Source: Vibrio sp. MedPE-SWchi
GTDB taxonomy: Bacteria; Pseudomonadota; Gammaproteobacteria; Enterobacterales; Vibrionaceae
Length of the DNA: 64,000 nucleotides
Reading direction: 5' to 3'
NCBI GenBank assembly: GCA_001874155.1
Contig: MPDB01000004.1
Coordinates: 1-64,000, forward strand
The notes under the pieces were generated by a model, which saw only the letters and a program-made list of their open reading frames with translations, made no database searches and was not told the origin of the DNA. Both the position numbers and the translations under genes were made by a program. Positions 50,099 to 58,250 of the stretch are shown here, piece after piece (the stretch's first letter is position 1; each line of letters starts with the position of its first letter).

Positions 50099-50734
50099 AT
50101 GAAAAAATGGATATTGCTCGTGCCGGTGCTGTTTTTGACAGCCTGTGCCTATGCCCCAATTTACAACGGTAAAGAACCGTATTCGGGTTCTCAGTTTATG
50201 TTGATGGAGAGTCCACGCCATACCATGGATTTTTTCGTTGAAAGCATGACGGATGATCTGGTGATATCAAACACCAGCGTGTCGGCGCGAACCCCAATTG
50301 CTGTCACGTCTTTTGTTGATTTGCAAAATATGGATGCGACAAACTGGCTAGGCAATTCAGTGTCTGAAGGATTTATCCATCAGTTCCAGCGGCGTGGGTT
50401 CAAGGTTGTCGATTTTAAAACGACAGGCTCAATTCAAGTAACGCAGCAAGGTGATTTTGCGTTCAGCCGAGATTGGAAAGATCTGGCTCAAGAGCAAGAG
50501 ATACAGTACATCTTAACGGGTACGATGTTGCGACAAGAAGGCGGTGTGCTTGTGAACGCTCGTGTGGTGGGCATGCAGTCAAGAGTCGTTGTCGCGACAG
50601 CGCAGGGTTTCTTGCCTGCTGATCGTATAGGACGTGACTTGGATACGCTGAATTCAATGCGTACTGAAGAAGGTGTGTTGATTCGTTCAGATCCAACGAT
50701 GACACAGCCGTACACTGTCATTCTAAGACCTTAG
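50099..50734 (+). CDS. flgO: Flagellar outer-membrane lipoprotein FlgO
   Basis: An outer-membrane protein needed for full motility and flagellar stability in V. cholerae. I start at MKKWILLVPVLFLTAC (211 residues) after 'ggagattaagag'; the longer upstream frame is leader. The lipobox LTAC puts the lipidated Cys at residue 16. The body (PIAVTSFVDLQNM..., ILTGTMLRQEGGVLVNARVV) is the FlgO domain, which resembles CsgG-like folds. flgP follows after 6 nt. Confidence 0.88.
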   Translation: MKKWILLVPVLFLTACAYAPIYNGKEPYSGSQFMLMESPRHTMDFFVESMTDDLVISNTSVSARTPIAVTSFVDLQNMDATNWLGNSVSEGFIHQFQRRGFKVVDFKTTGSIQVTQQGDFAFSRDWKDLAQEQEIQYILTGTMLRQEGGVLVNARVVGMQSRVVVATAQGFLPADRIGRDLDTLNSMRTEEGVLIRSDPTMTQPYTVILRP

Positions 50735-50740
50735 GAGCCG

Positions 50741-51175
50741 ATGATGAGTAAATGGATAGTATTACTAACTGCATTGGTCATGGTTGGGTGTCAGCCATTG
50801 CAGAGCATGCGAGACGACTCTTGGTTAACCGCTGTTGGTTACGCCAGCATAGGTGAACAAAAGGGTGTTAATGTCGATGAGAAACAAGTTAGAGCCATGC
50901 GCGCCTCAAAAATAGACGCTTATCGTGAGCTTGCTGAGCAGGTTTACGGAATGAGAGTCAGTGGTCGCGCTGATCTTAAAGATCAACGTTTAGGCACTGA
51001 GCGTACGTCGGGCGCTGTAGATGGTGTGATACGCGGTGCTGAAGTCGTTCGAAGTTATAAGGTTGGCGACAGCTATGTCACAGAGCTTCGACTCGATATT
51101 GAAAAAATGAATCAGTTAAGAAGCTATGGCGAAGTTCAGCAAGTACCTGAGAAACGACAGCAGACTCTTTTCTAG
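50741..51175 (+). CDS. flgP: Flagellar lipoprotein FlgP (LPP20 family)
   Basis: Lipoprotein that forms the basal disk/outer ring around the flagellar P and H rings; required for motility. The 144 residues include the lipobox MVGC (Cys about 17), then the LPP20-type SIGEQKGVNVDEKQVRAMRASKIDAYRELAEQVYGM. It starts 6 nt after flgO with 'aggag' before an ATGATG start. A terminator follows at 51250. Confidence 0.88.
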   Translation: MMSKWIVLLTALVMVGCQPLQSMRDDSWLTAVGYASIGEQKGVNVDEKQVRAMRASKIDAYRELAEQVYGMRVSGRADLKDQRLGTERTSGAVDGVIRGAEVVRSYKVGDSYVTELRLDIEKMNQLRSYGEVQQVPEKRQQTLF

Positions 51176-51249
51176 AGATATGCTTCATTTGCGTTGACTA
51201 CCGAGACTCATTTTCTCCAGAATGATTTTCTTAATACGGCAAAACAGTA

Positions 51250-51275
51250 AAAGCGGCAATCATGATTGCCGCTTT
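51250..51275. terminator. Bidirectional terminator between flgP and flgN
   Basis: Near-perfect palindrome with arms aaagcggcaat / attgccgcttt and loop catg. Ts follow on the plus strand and four Ts on the minus strand. It serves convergent flgOP and flgMN. Confidence 0.88.
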
Positions 51276-51361
51276 TTCATATCTGGAAAATAGGAATCAT
51301 GGTTGTTTAGGTGAGAGAGGAAATCTAAAATGTAAGGAGGGAGGATAAATCGACAGTCACA

Positions 51362-51787
51362 TTAAGCTTTTATGTTCGTACCGAGAGTTGAAAGCGTATG
51401 TGTTTGGCCGCCAGCATTATAGGTCATGCCTATCTTACCGTGACTTTGTTGCATCATATTATTGAGTTTGTTGTAACTGAGCTGTGCTCGTTGAAGCGCA
51501 TCACCATTGACTAAGTTTGCTTCTTGGCAGTCATGAATGATTGAGCGAATATCACTGACCGTTTGTTTAAGAGGCCCATCTTCTGTAAGGCTAGAAACAT
51601 CTGGATGGGTACTTATACGTTGGTCAGTTTGATGTAATTGATCAATTAGAGTGACTTTCTCTTTGGCTAGTCGTTCAATATCACTAGAGACGCGTTGAGT
51701 TATCGCTACTTTTTCTAATGCAAGCAGCGCTGACAGATCATTTGCATTTTTTAGTTGGAATTCGACCAAACTCGCGAGTGCTGCCAT
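51362..51787 (-). CDS. flgN: Flagellar export chaperone FlgN
   Basis: Cytoplasmic chaperone for the hook-filament junction proteins FlgK and FlgL. The 141-residue protein is almost wholly helical, with heptad-like Leu/Ile spacing through about residue 115 (LVEFQLKNANDLSALLALEK...) and a flexible, Gly/Thr-rich tail (YNAGGQTHTLSTLG), as in the family. It is downstream of flgM in one operon under the sigma-28 promoter. Its client FlgK is encoded at the right end of this window. Confidence 0.85.
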   Translation of the reverse strand: MAALASLVEFQLKNANDLSALLALEKVAITQRVSSDIERLAKEKVTLIDQLHQTDQRISTHPDVSSLTEDGPLKQTVSDIRSIIHDCQEANLVNGDALQRAQLSYNKLNNMMQQSHGKIGMTYNAGGQTHTLSTLGTNIKA

Positions 51788-51856
51788 ATTCTAGTGTCTC
51801 TTTGGGTAAATCTTCATTCAGCTAGAAGTAACAAAGAATCTCATAAAGAGGTGTTG

Positions 51857-52174
51857 TTACAACCCACCAAGTTCTTTTTCGAACTTGATCATATTGTCTG
51901 CCAGCTTCTCTGAGTCGACAGTATAAGAACCGTTTGCAATGGCTTCTTTGATCGCCGCTACCTTTGCTGAGTCAAAGCTCGGTTGTGTTGCCATTTGATT
52001 ATGCATTTCACCAATCTCTTTGCCTTGTTGACTTAGAGAAACAGCATCTTGTCGAGAGCCTGTTGATTTCTCGGCTGACTCTGTCCTACTTGATGCGTTA
52101 GATTCAGTACGATTAGCGCTGCGCGTTGACGAGGTCATCGTTTGCCCGCTTCGTATGTTATCTATTCCTGCCAT
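51857..52174 (-). CDS. flgM: Anti-sigma-28 factor FlgM
   Basis: FlgM holds FliA (sigma-28) inactive until it is exported through the completed hook, coupling late gene expression to assembly. The 105-residue protein has the expected Ser/Thr/Asn-rich disordered N-terminus (needed for export) and the C-terminal FliA-binding helices (DSAKVAAIKEAIANGSYTVDSEKLADNMIKFEKEL). A sigma-28 promoter sits 38 bp upstream, giving feedback. flgN follows. Confidence 0.93.
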   Translation of the reverse strand: MAGIDNIRSGQTMTSSTRSANRTESNASSRTESAEKSTGSRQDAVSLSQQGKEIGEMHNQMATQPSFDSAKVAAIKEAIANGSYTVDSEKLADNMIKFEKELGGL

Positions 52175-52211
52175 GTGTTAGCCTTTTTTTTAATAAGAAC
52201 CTGTACAGTCA

Positions 52212-52238
52212 CTATCGACTATCGCCCAGATTTCTTTA
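52212..52238 (-). promoter_or_regulatory. Sigma-28 (FliA) promoter of flgMN
   Basis: On the minus strand TAAAGAAA, 11 nt, GTCGATAG. This matches the FliA consensus TAAAGTTT-N11-GCCGATAA at the -35 TAAAG and at 6 of 8 bases of the -10, with the exact spacing. Confidence 0.7.
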
Positions 52239-52278
52239 GTCATTTGTATCTAAAAAAGTGAAAAACATTCAACGGTGA

Positions 52279-53046
52279 TCAAAACTGAACCGTTACTTCA
52301 CCAATTCCGGTTACTCTTCCCTCAATTATACGGTTGGATTTGGTATTTTTCACCCTAATCTGGTCTCCCGCACTGCCATCGGTGAGAGCGGTGCCTCTGG
52401 TTGTGATCGTCATCCCCTCTTGAACGGCTTTTATCATGACTGTTTCATTTCGACAGACAACGCAAATATCTCGTTCTTGAATCACGCTTCCAACATTTAG
52501 ATTTCTTTTTACTTTTGCGCCAACAACCATATTTAATGAGGAAAAACCTTGCCGACGAAAACGGTGAAGGTCTACCATACTAATAATTACATCATTAGCG
52601 GTGATGATTTGTCCACGATTTAACGGTAAAGCAAGCGTTACTTGTGGGCCAAGAGTAGTGAGCCTCACTGGAACGTAGAGCCTCCAGTTATCTTCTGGGC
52701 ATTCAACTAACACGGTTATATTGCTTGATTGAGAATTAAGAGAAGCAGAAGAGGTAACAAGTGGGCTTGGGCAATCGGTCGCGAAAACTCTAGAGTCTAT
52801 ATTGGCGGCTTTTACTGTTAATTGCCCACCAGGCGGTTGCTCGATGTGATTAAGTATATAATTCTCAGCGCTTTGTTGTATGATTTTAATTTGTTCATTC
52901 GTAGCAGAATGGGCAAAAAAACTAAATAAAACCAATAAAAAGCCGATAGACTTGTAATAAAACTTATAGAAAGCTCTACACTTAGTTATGGTAACGAAAT
53001 ACCTATGTGATTTAGAATATATCATTCTGTTTCTCTGGTTTGACAT
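52279..53046 (-). CDS. flgA: Flagellar P-ring assembly chaperone FlgA
   Basis: Periplasmic chaperone for P-ring assembly by FlgI. The 255-residue precursor has a rather long N-region (a second ATG at 53025 would shorten it by 7 residues) and a hydrophobic segment SIGFLLVLFSFFAHSA at about 33-48. A SAF-type domain follows, with IITANDVIISMVDLHRFRRQGF and the final SNRIIEGRVTGIGEVTVQF. It is divergent from cheV. The client FlgI is encoded at 60731. Confidence 0.88.
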   Translation of the reverse strand: MSNQRNRMIYSKSHRYFVTITKCRAFYKFYYKSIGFLLVLFSFFAHSATNEQIKIIQQSAENYILNHIEQPPGGQLTVKAANIDSRVFATDCPSPLVTSSASLNSQSSNITVLVECPEDNWRLYVPVRLTTLGPQVTLALPLNRGQIITANDVIISMVDLHRFRRQGFSSLNMVVGAKVKRNLNVGSVIQERDICVVCRNETVMIKAVQEGMTITTRGTALTDGSAGDQIRVKNTKSNRIIEGRVTGIGEVTVQF

Positions 53047-53101
53047 AGCCTGCTGTAGACTAACACTTTTTGGTACAAAAGTTTGATATGGAGATGAGCT
53101 T

Positions 53102-54028
53102 ATGACCGGTATTCTTGATTCGGTGAATCAGCGTACACAACTTGTCGGTCAAAACCGATTGGAACTACTGACGTTCAGACTGATGGGACGTCAACGTTAT
53201 GGTATTAACGTATTTAAAGTAAAAGAGGTCCTTCAGTGTCCTAAACTTACTTCAATGCCAAACTTAAACCCGCTTGTAAAAGGGGTTGCTCATATTCGTG
53301 GCCAAACTATCTCGGTTATCGACCTAAGCCTTGCCATTGGTGGTCGACCAACAACTGATATCGAGAAATGCTTTGTTGTTATTTCTGAATTCAACCGCAC
53401 GATTCAAGGTTTTCTCGTCAGTTCAGTAGAACGCATAATTAACATGCACTGGGAGTCCATTTTACCCCCACCGGATGGTGCTGGTAAGGCGAACTACCTA
53501 ACCGCGGTTACCAATATCGATAACGAGCTTGTTGAGATTCTCGATGTAGAGAAAATCCTTGCAGAAATCGCGCCAGTTGATGAGCAGATGGACGAGTCTA
53601 TAGGGCAAGAAATTGCGCAAGCTGAGACAGAAAAAGAGATTGTCCGTCGAATTTTGATTGCCGATGATTCTACTGTTGCTCGTAAGCAAGTAGAAAGAGC
53701 GATTGTCTCGATTGGTTTTGAAGCTATTGCCGTCAAAGATGGTAAAGAAGCGTATGATAAACTTGTAGAAATGGCAGCCGAGGGAAGTATCTATGATCAA
53801 ATCTCACTCGTTATTTCTGATATCGAAATGCCAGAAATGGATGGTTATACCCTAACGGCTGAAATTCGCCGTAATCCCGATCTCAAAGGTTTGTATGTCA
53901 TCTTACACTCTTCGTTGAGTGGGGTGTTTAACCAAGCGATGGTCGAACGGGTAGGGGCAAATTCATTTATCGCTAAATTTAACCCAGATGAGTTGGGCAA
54001 TGCGGTGAAAACTGCACTAACAGAATAA
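53102..54028 (+). CDS. cheV: Chemotaxis coupling/response protein CheV
   Basis: It joins receptors to the CheA kinase through a CheW domain and tunes adaptation through a receiver domain. The 308-residue protein has the CheW domain (about 15-165, RQRYGINVFKVKEVLQCP) and a REC domain (about 180-305) with DDSTVARKQ at the acidic pocket, the phosphoacceptor Asp240 in VISDIEMPEMDG and the Lys in IAKF. cheR follows after 11 nt. CheV-CheR at this place is typical of vibrios. Confidence 0.94.
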   Translation: MTGILDSVNQRTQLVGQNRLELLTFRLMGRQRYGINVFKVKEVLQCPKLTSMPNLNPLVKGVAHIRGQTISVIDLSLAIGGRPTTDIEKCFVVISEFNRTIQGFLVSSVERIINMHWESILPPPDGAGKANYLTAVTNIDNELVEILDVEKILAEIAPVDEQMDESIGQEIAQAETEKEIVRRILIADDSTVARKQVERAIVSIGFEAIAVKDGKEAYDKLVEMAAEGSIYDQISLVISDIEMPEMDGYTLTAEIRRNPDLKGLYVILHSSLSGVFNQAMVERVGANSFIAKFNPDELGNAVKTALTE

Positions 54029-54039
54029 AAGAGATATTA

Positions 54040-54867
54040 ATGACAGCGATAACAATAAGCGATCAAGAGTATCGTGATTTCAGCCGCTTTTTGGAATCTC
54101 AATGTGGTATTGTGTTAGGCGATAGCAAGCAGTACCTGGTGAGAAGCCGCCTTAGCCCTTTAGTCACCAAATTTAAAGTGGCCACATTATCTGATTTGCT
54201 GCGAGATGTCGTTTCTGGACGAAATAGAGAGCTGCGCGTTGCAGCTGTCGATGCCATGACAACCAATGAAACCCTGTGGTTTAGAGATACATACCCATTT
54301 GCGGTGTTAGCTGAAAAATTGTTGCCTGAAGTCGCGGCAAATAAGCGCCCAATTAAGATTTGGTCGGCAGCGAGTTCTTCAGGTCAAGAGCCATACTCAA
54401 TGGCAATGACCATTCTTGAAACTCAGCAGCGCAAACCTGGAATGCTGCCAAATGTGTCAATTACAGCCACCGACATCTCAGCAACGATGTTGGATATGTG
54501 TCGAGCTGGGGTTTACGATAATCTAGCGTTAGGACGTGGTTTATCGCCTGAGCGTCGACGCACGTTCTTCGAAGACGCGGGGGACGGTCGGATGAAAGTA
54601 AAAGACAACGTAAAACGGTTAGTCAACTTTCGTCCTCAAAATCTAATGGAGAGTTACGCACTGATTGGTAAGTTTGACATTATTTTCTGTCGTAATGTTC
54701 TTATCTACTTTTCTCCTGATATGAAGTCACAAGTGCTTAATCAAATGGCGAACAGTTTAAACCCAGGAGGCTACCTTCTGCTTGGTGCTTCTGAATCCTT
54801 GACGGGTTTAACCGATCGATTTGATATGGTTCGTTGTAACCCTGGTATCATTTATAAGCTGAAGTAA
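54040..54867 (+). CDS. cheR: Chemotaxis protein methyltransferase CheR
   Basis: It methylates glutamates of methyl-accepting chemotaxis proteins with SAM. The 275 residues comprise an N-terminal CheR_N helical domain (about 1-80, YRDFSRFLESQCGI) and the Rossmann methyltransferase domain. In that domain IWSAASSSGQEPYS is the SAM loop and FDIIFCRNVLIYF the motif typical of CheR. It is translated from the cheV operon. A strong terminator follows. Confidence 0.95.
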   Translation: MTAITISDQEYRDFSRFLESQCGIVLGDSKQYLVRSRLSPLVTKFKVATLSDLLRDVVSGRNRELRVAAVDAMTTNETLWFRDTYPFAVLAEKLLPEVAANKRPIKIWSAASSSGQEPYSMAMTILETQQRKPGMLPNVSITATDISATMLDMCRAGVYDNLALGRGLSPERRRTFFEDAGDGRMKVKDNVKRLVNFRPQNLMESYALIGKFDIIFCRNVLIYFSPDMKSQVLNQMANSLNPGGYLLLGASESLTGLTDRFDMVRCNPGIIYKLK

Positions 54868-54890
54868 TCTCTATTACTCATCACGAATAG

Positions 54891-54921
54891 AAAAAAGCCC
54901 AATCATCGATTGGGCTTTTTT
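54891..54921 (+). terminator. Terminator after cheR
   Basis: Thirteen-bp perfect stem aaaaaagcccaat / attgggctttttt with a 5-nt loop. Confidence 0.93.
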
Positions 54922-55106
54922 ATGTCTAATCATTGCTCCAATGTTTCTAATTTCTCGTCTGCACCTGAGAGCTCTCTACTTGTGTTATATTTTAAGATAG
55001 ACATTCCAAGTCGAAACCGGACCTATTGATGCTGACATACATTAATCGGTCTATTTATTGCAAAGCTGAAAATGGATCAAAGTAAATTGTATAAGTACCT
55101 TAAAAG

Positions 55107-55123
55107 TTGGTATGCAAATTGCT
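55107..55123 (+). promoter_or_regulatory. Sigma-54 promoter of the flgBCDE operon
   Basis: TTGGTATGCAAATTGCT: GG at 55109-55110 and GC at 55121-55122, 12 apart, with the TTGCT -12 element intact and the -24 element degenerate (TGGTAT for TGGCAC). It lies 45 bp before the flgB start. Confidence 0.75.
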
Positions 55124-55167
55124 TTTTATCTAAGTAGTAACAGTCAGTTCTTTGAGTTGAGGCAATT

Positions 55168-55566
55168 ATGGCTATTTCTTTTGACAATGCTTTAGGTATT
55201 CACCAACACACCGTTGGCGTACGTGAGCGCAATGCTGAGGTGATTTCCACCAATATTGCACAGGCGAACACACCTGGGTTTAAATCAAAGGGCATGGATT
55301 TCAATAAAGCACTGCAGGCGGCAACGTCGGGGGCAAGTATTGGTCTTAGCCGTACAGATAGTCGGCACATCTCTGCCTCAACAAAGGTGACAGGGGAAAG
55401 CTTGTATCGCATTCCAACACAACCTGACACGGGTGACGGCAACACGGTCGATGTGGACTTAGAGCGTAACTTGTTTATGCAAAACCAGATCAGACACCAA
55501 GCGTCACTTGACTTCTTAGGAAGTAAATTCAAGAACTTAACGAAAGCAATTAAGGGGAGTAACTAG
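55168..55566 (+). CDS. flgB: Flagellar proximal rod protein FlgB
   Basis: Rod subunit at the inner-membrane end of the axial structure. The 132-residue protein has the rod/hook N-terminal motif (RNAEVISTNIAQANTPGFKSK) and a C-terminal helical segment (RNLFMQNQIRHQASLDFLGSKFKNLTKAI), which together form the D0 coiled-coil. It is first in flgBCDE, just after the sigma-54 promoter; flgC follows immediately. Confidence 0.96.
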   Translation: MAISFDNALGIHQHTVGVRERNAEVISTNIAQANTPGFKSKGMDFNKALQAATSGASIGLSRTDSRHISASTKVTGESLYRIPTQPDTGDGNTVDVDLERNLFMQNQIRHQASLDFLGSKFKNLTKAIKGSN

Positions 55567-55983
55567 ATGAGCTTATTTAACGTATTCAATGTGACTGGTT
55601 CTGCTATGAGCGCTGAATCCGTTCGTCTAAATACGACCTCTAGTAACCTTGCTAATGCGGACAGTATCTCTAGCTCAGCGAAAGATACCTATAAAGCGCG
55701 TCATGCAGTGTTCGGTGCAGAGTTAAGTAAGGCACGTTATAACCGCGATCATACCGTGCCGGTGAAAGTGATGGGTATTGTGGAGAGCGATAAACCGCTC
55801 GATGCTGAGTACAACCCCGATCACCCACTTGCTAACGACGAAGGGTATATCTACAAACCCAACGTTAATGTAATGGAAGAAATGGCGAACATGATTTCTG
55901 CTTCTCGTTCATATCAAACGAACGTTCAAGTAGCAGATGCAAGTAAACAAATGCTGCTGCGTACGCTGCAGATGGGTCAATAA
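55567..55983 (+). CDS. flgC: Flagellar proximal rod protein FlgC
   Basis: Second proximal-rod subunit. The 138-residue protein has the N-terminal rod motif (LNTTSSNLANADSIS) and the C-terminal VNVMEEMANMISASRSYQTNVQV helix typical of FlgC. It begins 0 nt after the flgB stop, so translation is coupled. Confidence 0.96.
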   Translation: MSLFNVFNVTGSAMSAESVRLNTTSSNLANADSISSSAKDTYKARHAVFGAELSKARYNRDHTVPVKVMGIVESDKPLDAEYNPDHPLANDEGYIYKPNVNVMEEMANMISASRSYQTNVQVADASKQMLLRTLQMGQ

Positions 55984-56000
55984 GGATAAGGAGGTAGCGA

Positions 56001-56708
56001 ATGGCTGGAATAAATAACGTTGGTCAAAGCGGCTTGTCCTATGTTGATCAGCTTAAATCTCTTCAAGACCAAAAGAAGACTGAGGAAACAACCGGTAAGC
56101 AGGATCTGAAACAAGAAGATTTCTTATCACTCCTCACGAAGCAATTGGCTCAACAAGACCCTTTTAAGCCGGTCAGTAATGACCAGATGATTGCGCAAAT
56201 GGCTTCATTTGCGACCGTTGATGGTATCGGGAAAATGAACACTCAATTTGAGAGTTTGAATTCATCGATGACCTCTAACCAAGCTTTACAAGCATCCTCT
56301 CTGGTTGGCCGAGATGTATTGGTGCCAGGAGCGGCTGGGGTGAAAGCTGACGGTGCTGCCATGTCGGCAATGGTTAAGCTTCCTCAATCTTTAGACAATC
56401 TATTTGTCCGAATTGAGAATGAAGCAGGGCAATTACTTCGTACCTTTGAAGTTGGCTCAAAACCGGCAGGTGACAGCAAAGTTGAATGGGACGGTAAAGA
56501 CGATAACGGTAATCCATTGCCGGCTGGCAAATACAATGTGAGAGCATCTGGATTGTTAGATGGAGAAAATCGCGAGTTTGAAGTTTCAACTTATGCAAAC
56601 GTGAATAGCGTACTTCTCGGTAAAGGTGATGGTAACGTACTGCTCAATCTAGCTGGTTTTGAATCGCCAGTTCGACTTGCTGAAGTACTAGAAGTTGGCA
56701 AAGCATAG
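56001..56708 (+). CDS. flgD: Flagellar hook assembly (hook cap) protein FlgD
   Basis: Temporary cap that guides FlgE into the growing hook. The 235-residue protein has the N-terminal FlgD domain with QEDFLSLLTKQLAQQDPFKPVSNDQMIAQMASF. The C-terminal FLIDSEE/Ig-like region (GDSKVEWDGKDDNGNPLPAGKY) is the typical FlgD Ig motif. It lies between flgC and flgE, 18 nt after flgC, with 'aggagg' just upstream of its ATG. Confidence 0.95.
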   Translation: MAGINNVGQSGLSYVDQLKSLQDQKKTEETTGKQDLKQEDFLSLLTKQLAQQDPFKPVSNDQMIAQMASFATVDGIGKMNTQFESLNSSMTSNQALQASSLVGRDVLVPGAAGVKADGAAMSAMVKLPQSLDNLFVRIENEAGQLLRTFEVGSKPAGDSKVEWDGKDDNGNPLPAGKYNVRASGLLDGENREFEVSTYANVNSVLLGKGDGNVLLNLAGFESPVRLAEVLEVGKA

Positions 56709-56751
56709 CTCGCTTAAGAGTTAATACGCTAGCTAGATAGGAGATATTGGA

Positions 56752-58050
56752 ATGTCATATGTATCACTAAGCGGTTTATCCGCTTCTCAATTAGATTTGA
56801 ACACAACCAGTAATAACATTGCCAACGCGAACACGTTTGGTTTTAAAGAATCTCGTGCAGAGTTCGGTGATGTCTATTCAACCTCGATATTTACGAACGC
56901 TAAAACCACGCCAGGTAAAGGTGTTCAGGCTAACAAGGTTGCCCAGCAGTTCCATGAAGGTTCAAGTATTTATACGAACAACCCTTTGGACTTGCGTGTA
57001 TCGGGAACGGGCTTTTTTGCCGTAGCGAAAGATAGAATGATTCCGCAACAAAATGAAATGACACGAAACGGTGCATTCCATTTAAACAAAGACAACTACA
57101 TTGTTAATGCGAATGATCAGTACTTACTTGGTTATGCGGTAAATAAAGACACAGGCGATGTTCTTTCTTACGAGCCTGAGCCATTAGATATTCCGGCTGA
57201 ATTTGGTAAGCCAAAGCAAACTAGTGCGATTGAAGTTGGCGCGAACTTGCCAGCAAATGGTGATCTAAAAGATCCTGCGCTCTTTGATCACACCGATCCT
57301 GAAACCTATAATCGATCAACGTCTACGACGATCTACGACTCGATGGGTCAATCTTACAAGTTATCGACGTATTACTTGAAAGACATGACGCAGCCTAACA
57401 CTTGGAATAAATACTACAGTGTGACGGATTCGGGTGGTGAAAAGATGTTGAACGTAGCGGGTGGTGATGCTGCATCTCCTACTGGTCATATTGGTCACAC
57501 GATGAAATTCAACAATGACGGTACACTCGCGAGCTTGAACGGCGGTAACCCGATTTTAACGGATTCTTTCGAAACGGCAGGTATTGATCTGAACGGAGCG
57601 GATGGCTCGCAAGTATTGGCATTCAACCTGAATGGCGCTACTCAGTTTGCCGCGCCGTTTGAGATTACAAAAACTCATCAGGACGGTGCGACAACGGGTT
57701 TCTTAACTAAGATTGACTTTGATGAATACGGTAGCGTTTTAGGTACTTATTCCAACGGTCAAAACGTGACGTTAGGTCGTGTGGCTATGGTTCGTGTATC
57801 TAATGAGCAAGGCCTAGATAAGAAAGGTGGCACTCAGTGGGATTCGACTCAGTTCTCTGGCGACAAGATCTGGGGTGAATCGAGTAAAGGCTCATTTGGT
57901 TCAATCAATAATGGTGCTCTAGAGCAATCTAACATTGATATGACTCAAGAGCTTGTAGACCTAATTTCTGCGCAACGTAACTTCCAAGCGAACTCACGTG
58001 CACTAGAAGTTCACAGCCAACTACAGCAAAATATCCTACAGATTCGTTAA
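56752..58050 (+). CDS. flgE: Flagellar hook protein FlgE
   Basis: Main subunit of the flexible hook. The 432-residue protein has the N-terminal rod/hook motif LNTTSNNIANANTFGFKESRAEF, a variable surface middle part and the C-terminal FlgE-type helix (IDMTQELVDLISAQRNFQANSRALEVHSQLQQNILQIR). It is the last gene of flgBCDE; the following gap has a hairpin and a fresh sigma-54 promoter. Confidence 0.97.
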   Translation: MSYVSLSGLSASQLDLNTTSNNIANANTFGFKESRAEFGDVYSTSIFTNAKTTPGKGVQANKVAQQFHEGSSIYTNNPLDLRVSGTGFFAVAKDRMIPQQNEMTRNGAFHLNKDNYIVNANDQYLLGYAVNKDTGDVLSYEPEPLDIPAEFGKPKQTSAIEVGANLPANGDLKDPALFDHTDPETYNRSTSTTIYDSMGQSYKLSTYYLKDMTQPNTWNKYYSVTDSGGEKMLNVAGGDAASPTGHIGHTMKFNNDGTLASLNGGNPILTDSFETAGIDLNGADGSQVLAFNLNGATQFAAPFEITKTHQDGATTGFLTKIDFDEYGSVLGTYSNGQNVTLGRVAMVRVSNEQGLDKKGGTQWDSTQFSGDKIWGESSKGSFGSINNGALEQSNIDMTQELVDLISAQRNFQANSRALEVHSQLQQNILQIR

Positions 58051-58075
58051 CGTTTTCGTTTACACAATGATCTGA

Positions 58076-58115
58076 AATACCAAACCAGCGGCAACGTTGG
58101 TTTGGTATTGTTGCC
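58076..58115 (+). terminator. Hairpin after flgE, T-run weak, with an overlapping alternative stem
   Basis: Twelve-bp perfect stem aataccaaacca / tggtttggtatt with a 10-nt loop. Inside the loop, ggcaac (58090-58095) can instead pair with gttgcc (58110-58115) just past the stem. It stands between flgE and the sigma-54 promoter of flgF, so it could partially separate the two transcripts. Confidence 0.5.
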
Positions 58116-58198
58116 ATCTGCTTATGGCAATGATCGGCAATACTCCGCTTAAATCATCCTTTCCTGCTGTAACTCTTTGATATTTAACGTTCAAAAAC

Positions 58199-58216
58199 TT
58201 GGCACGTCTATTGCTT
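58199..58216 (+). promoter_or_regulatory. Sigma-54 promoter of the flgFGHIJ operon
   Basis: TTGGCACGTCTATTGCTT is a near-perfect TGGCAC-N5-TTGCA match; GG 58201-58202 and GC 58213-58214 are 12 apart. It lies 34 bp before the flgF start. This is the best of the four -24/-12 sites in the window. Confidence 0.92.
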
Positions 58217-58250
58217 TTAACTAATTGAACATTGGTTATTGGAGCACATT

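Larger units (their letters stand above)
54868..55167. other. Intergenic region between cheR and flgB
   Basis: About 300 bases holding the cheR terminator (54891-54921) and the flgB sigma-54 promoter (55107-55123). The rest shows no gene or further recognised element. Confidence 0.8.

Noticed and set aside
53070..53086. Sigma-54 site before cheV (TGGTACAAAAGTTTGA)
   Set aside because: The spacing puts TG where the invariant GC of the -12 element should be, so it was not called.
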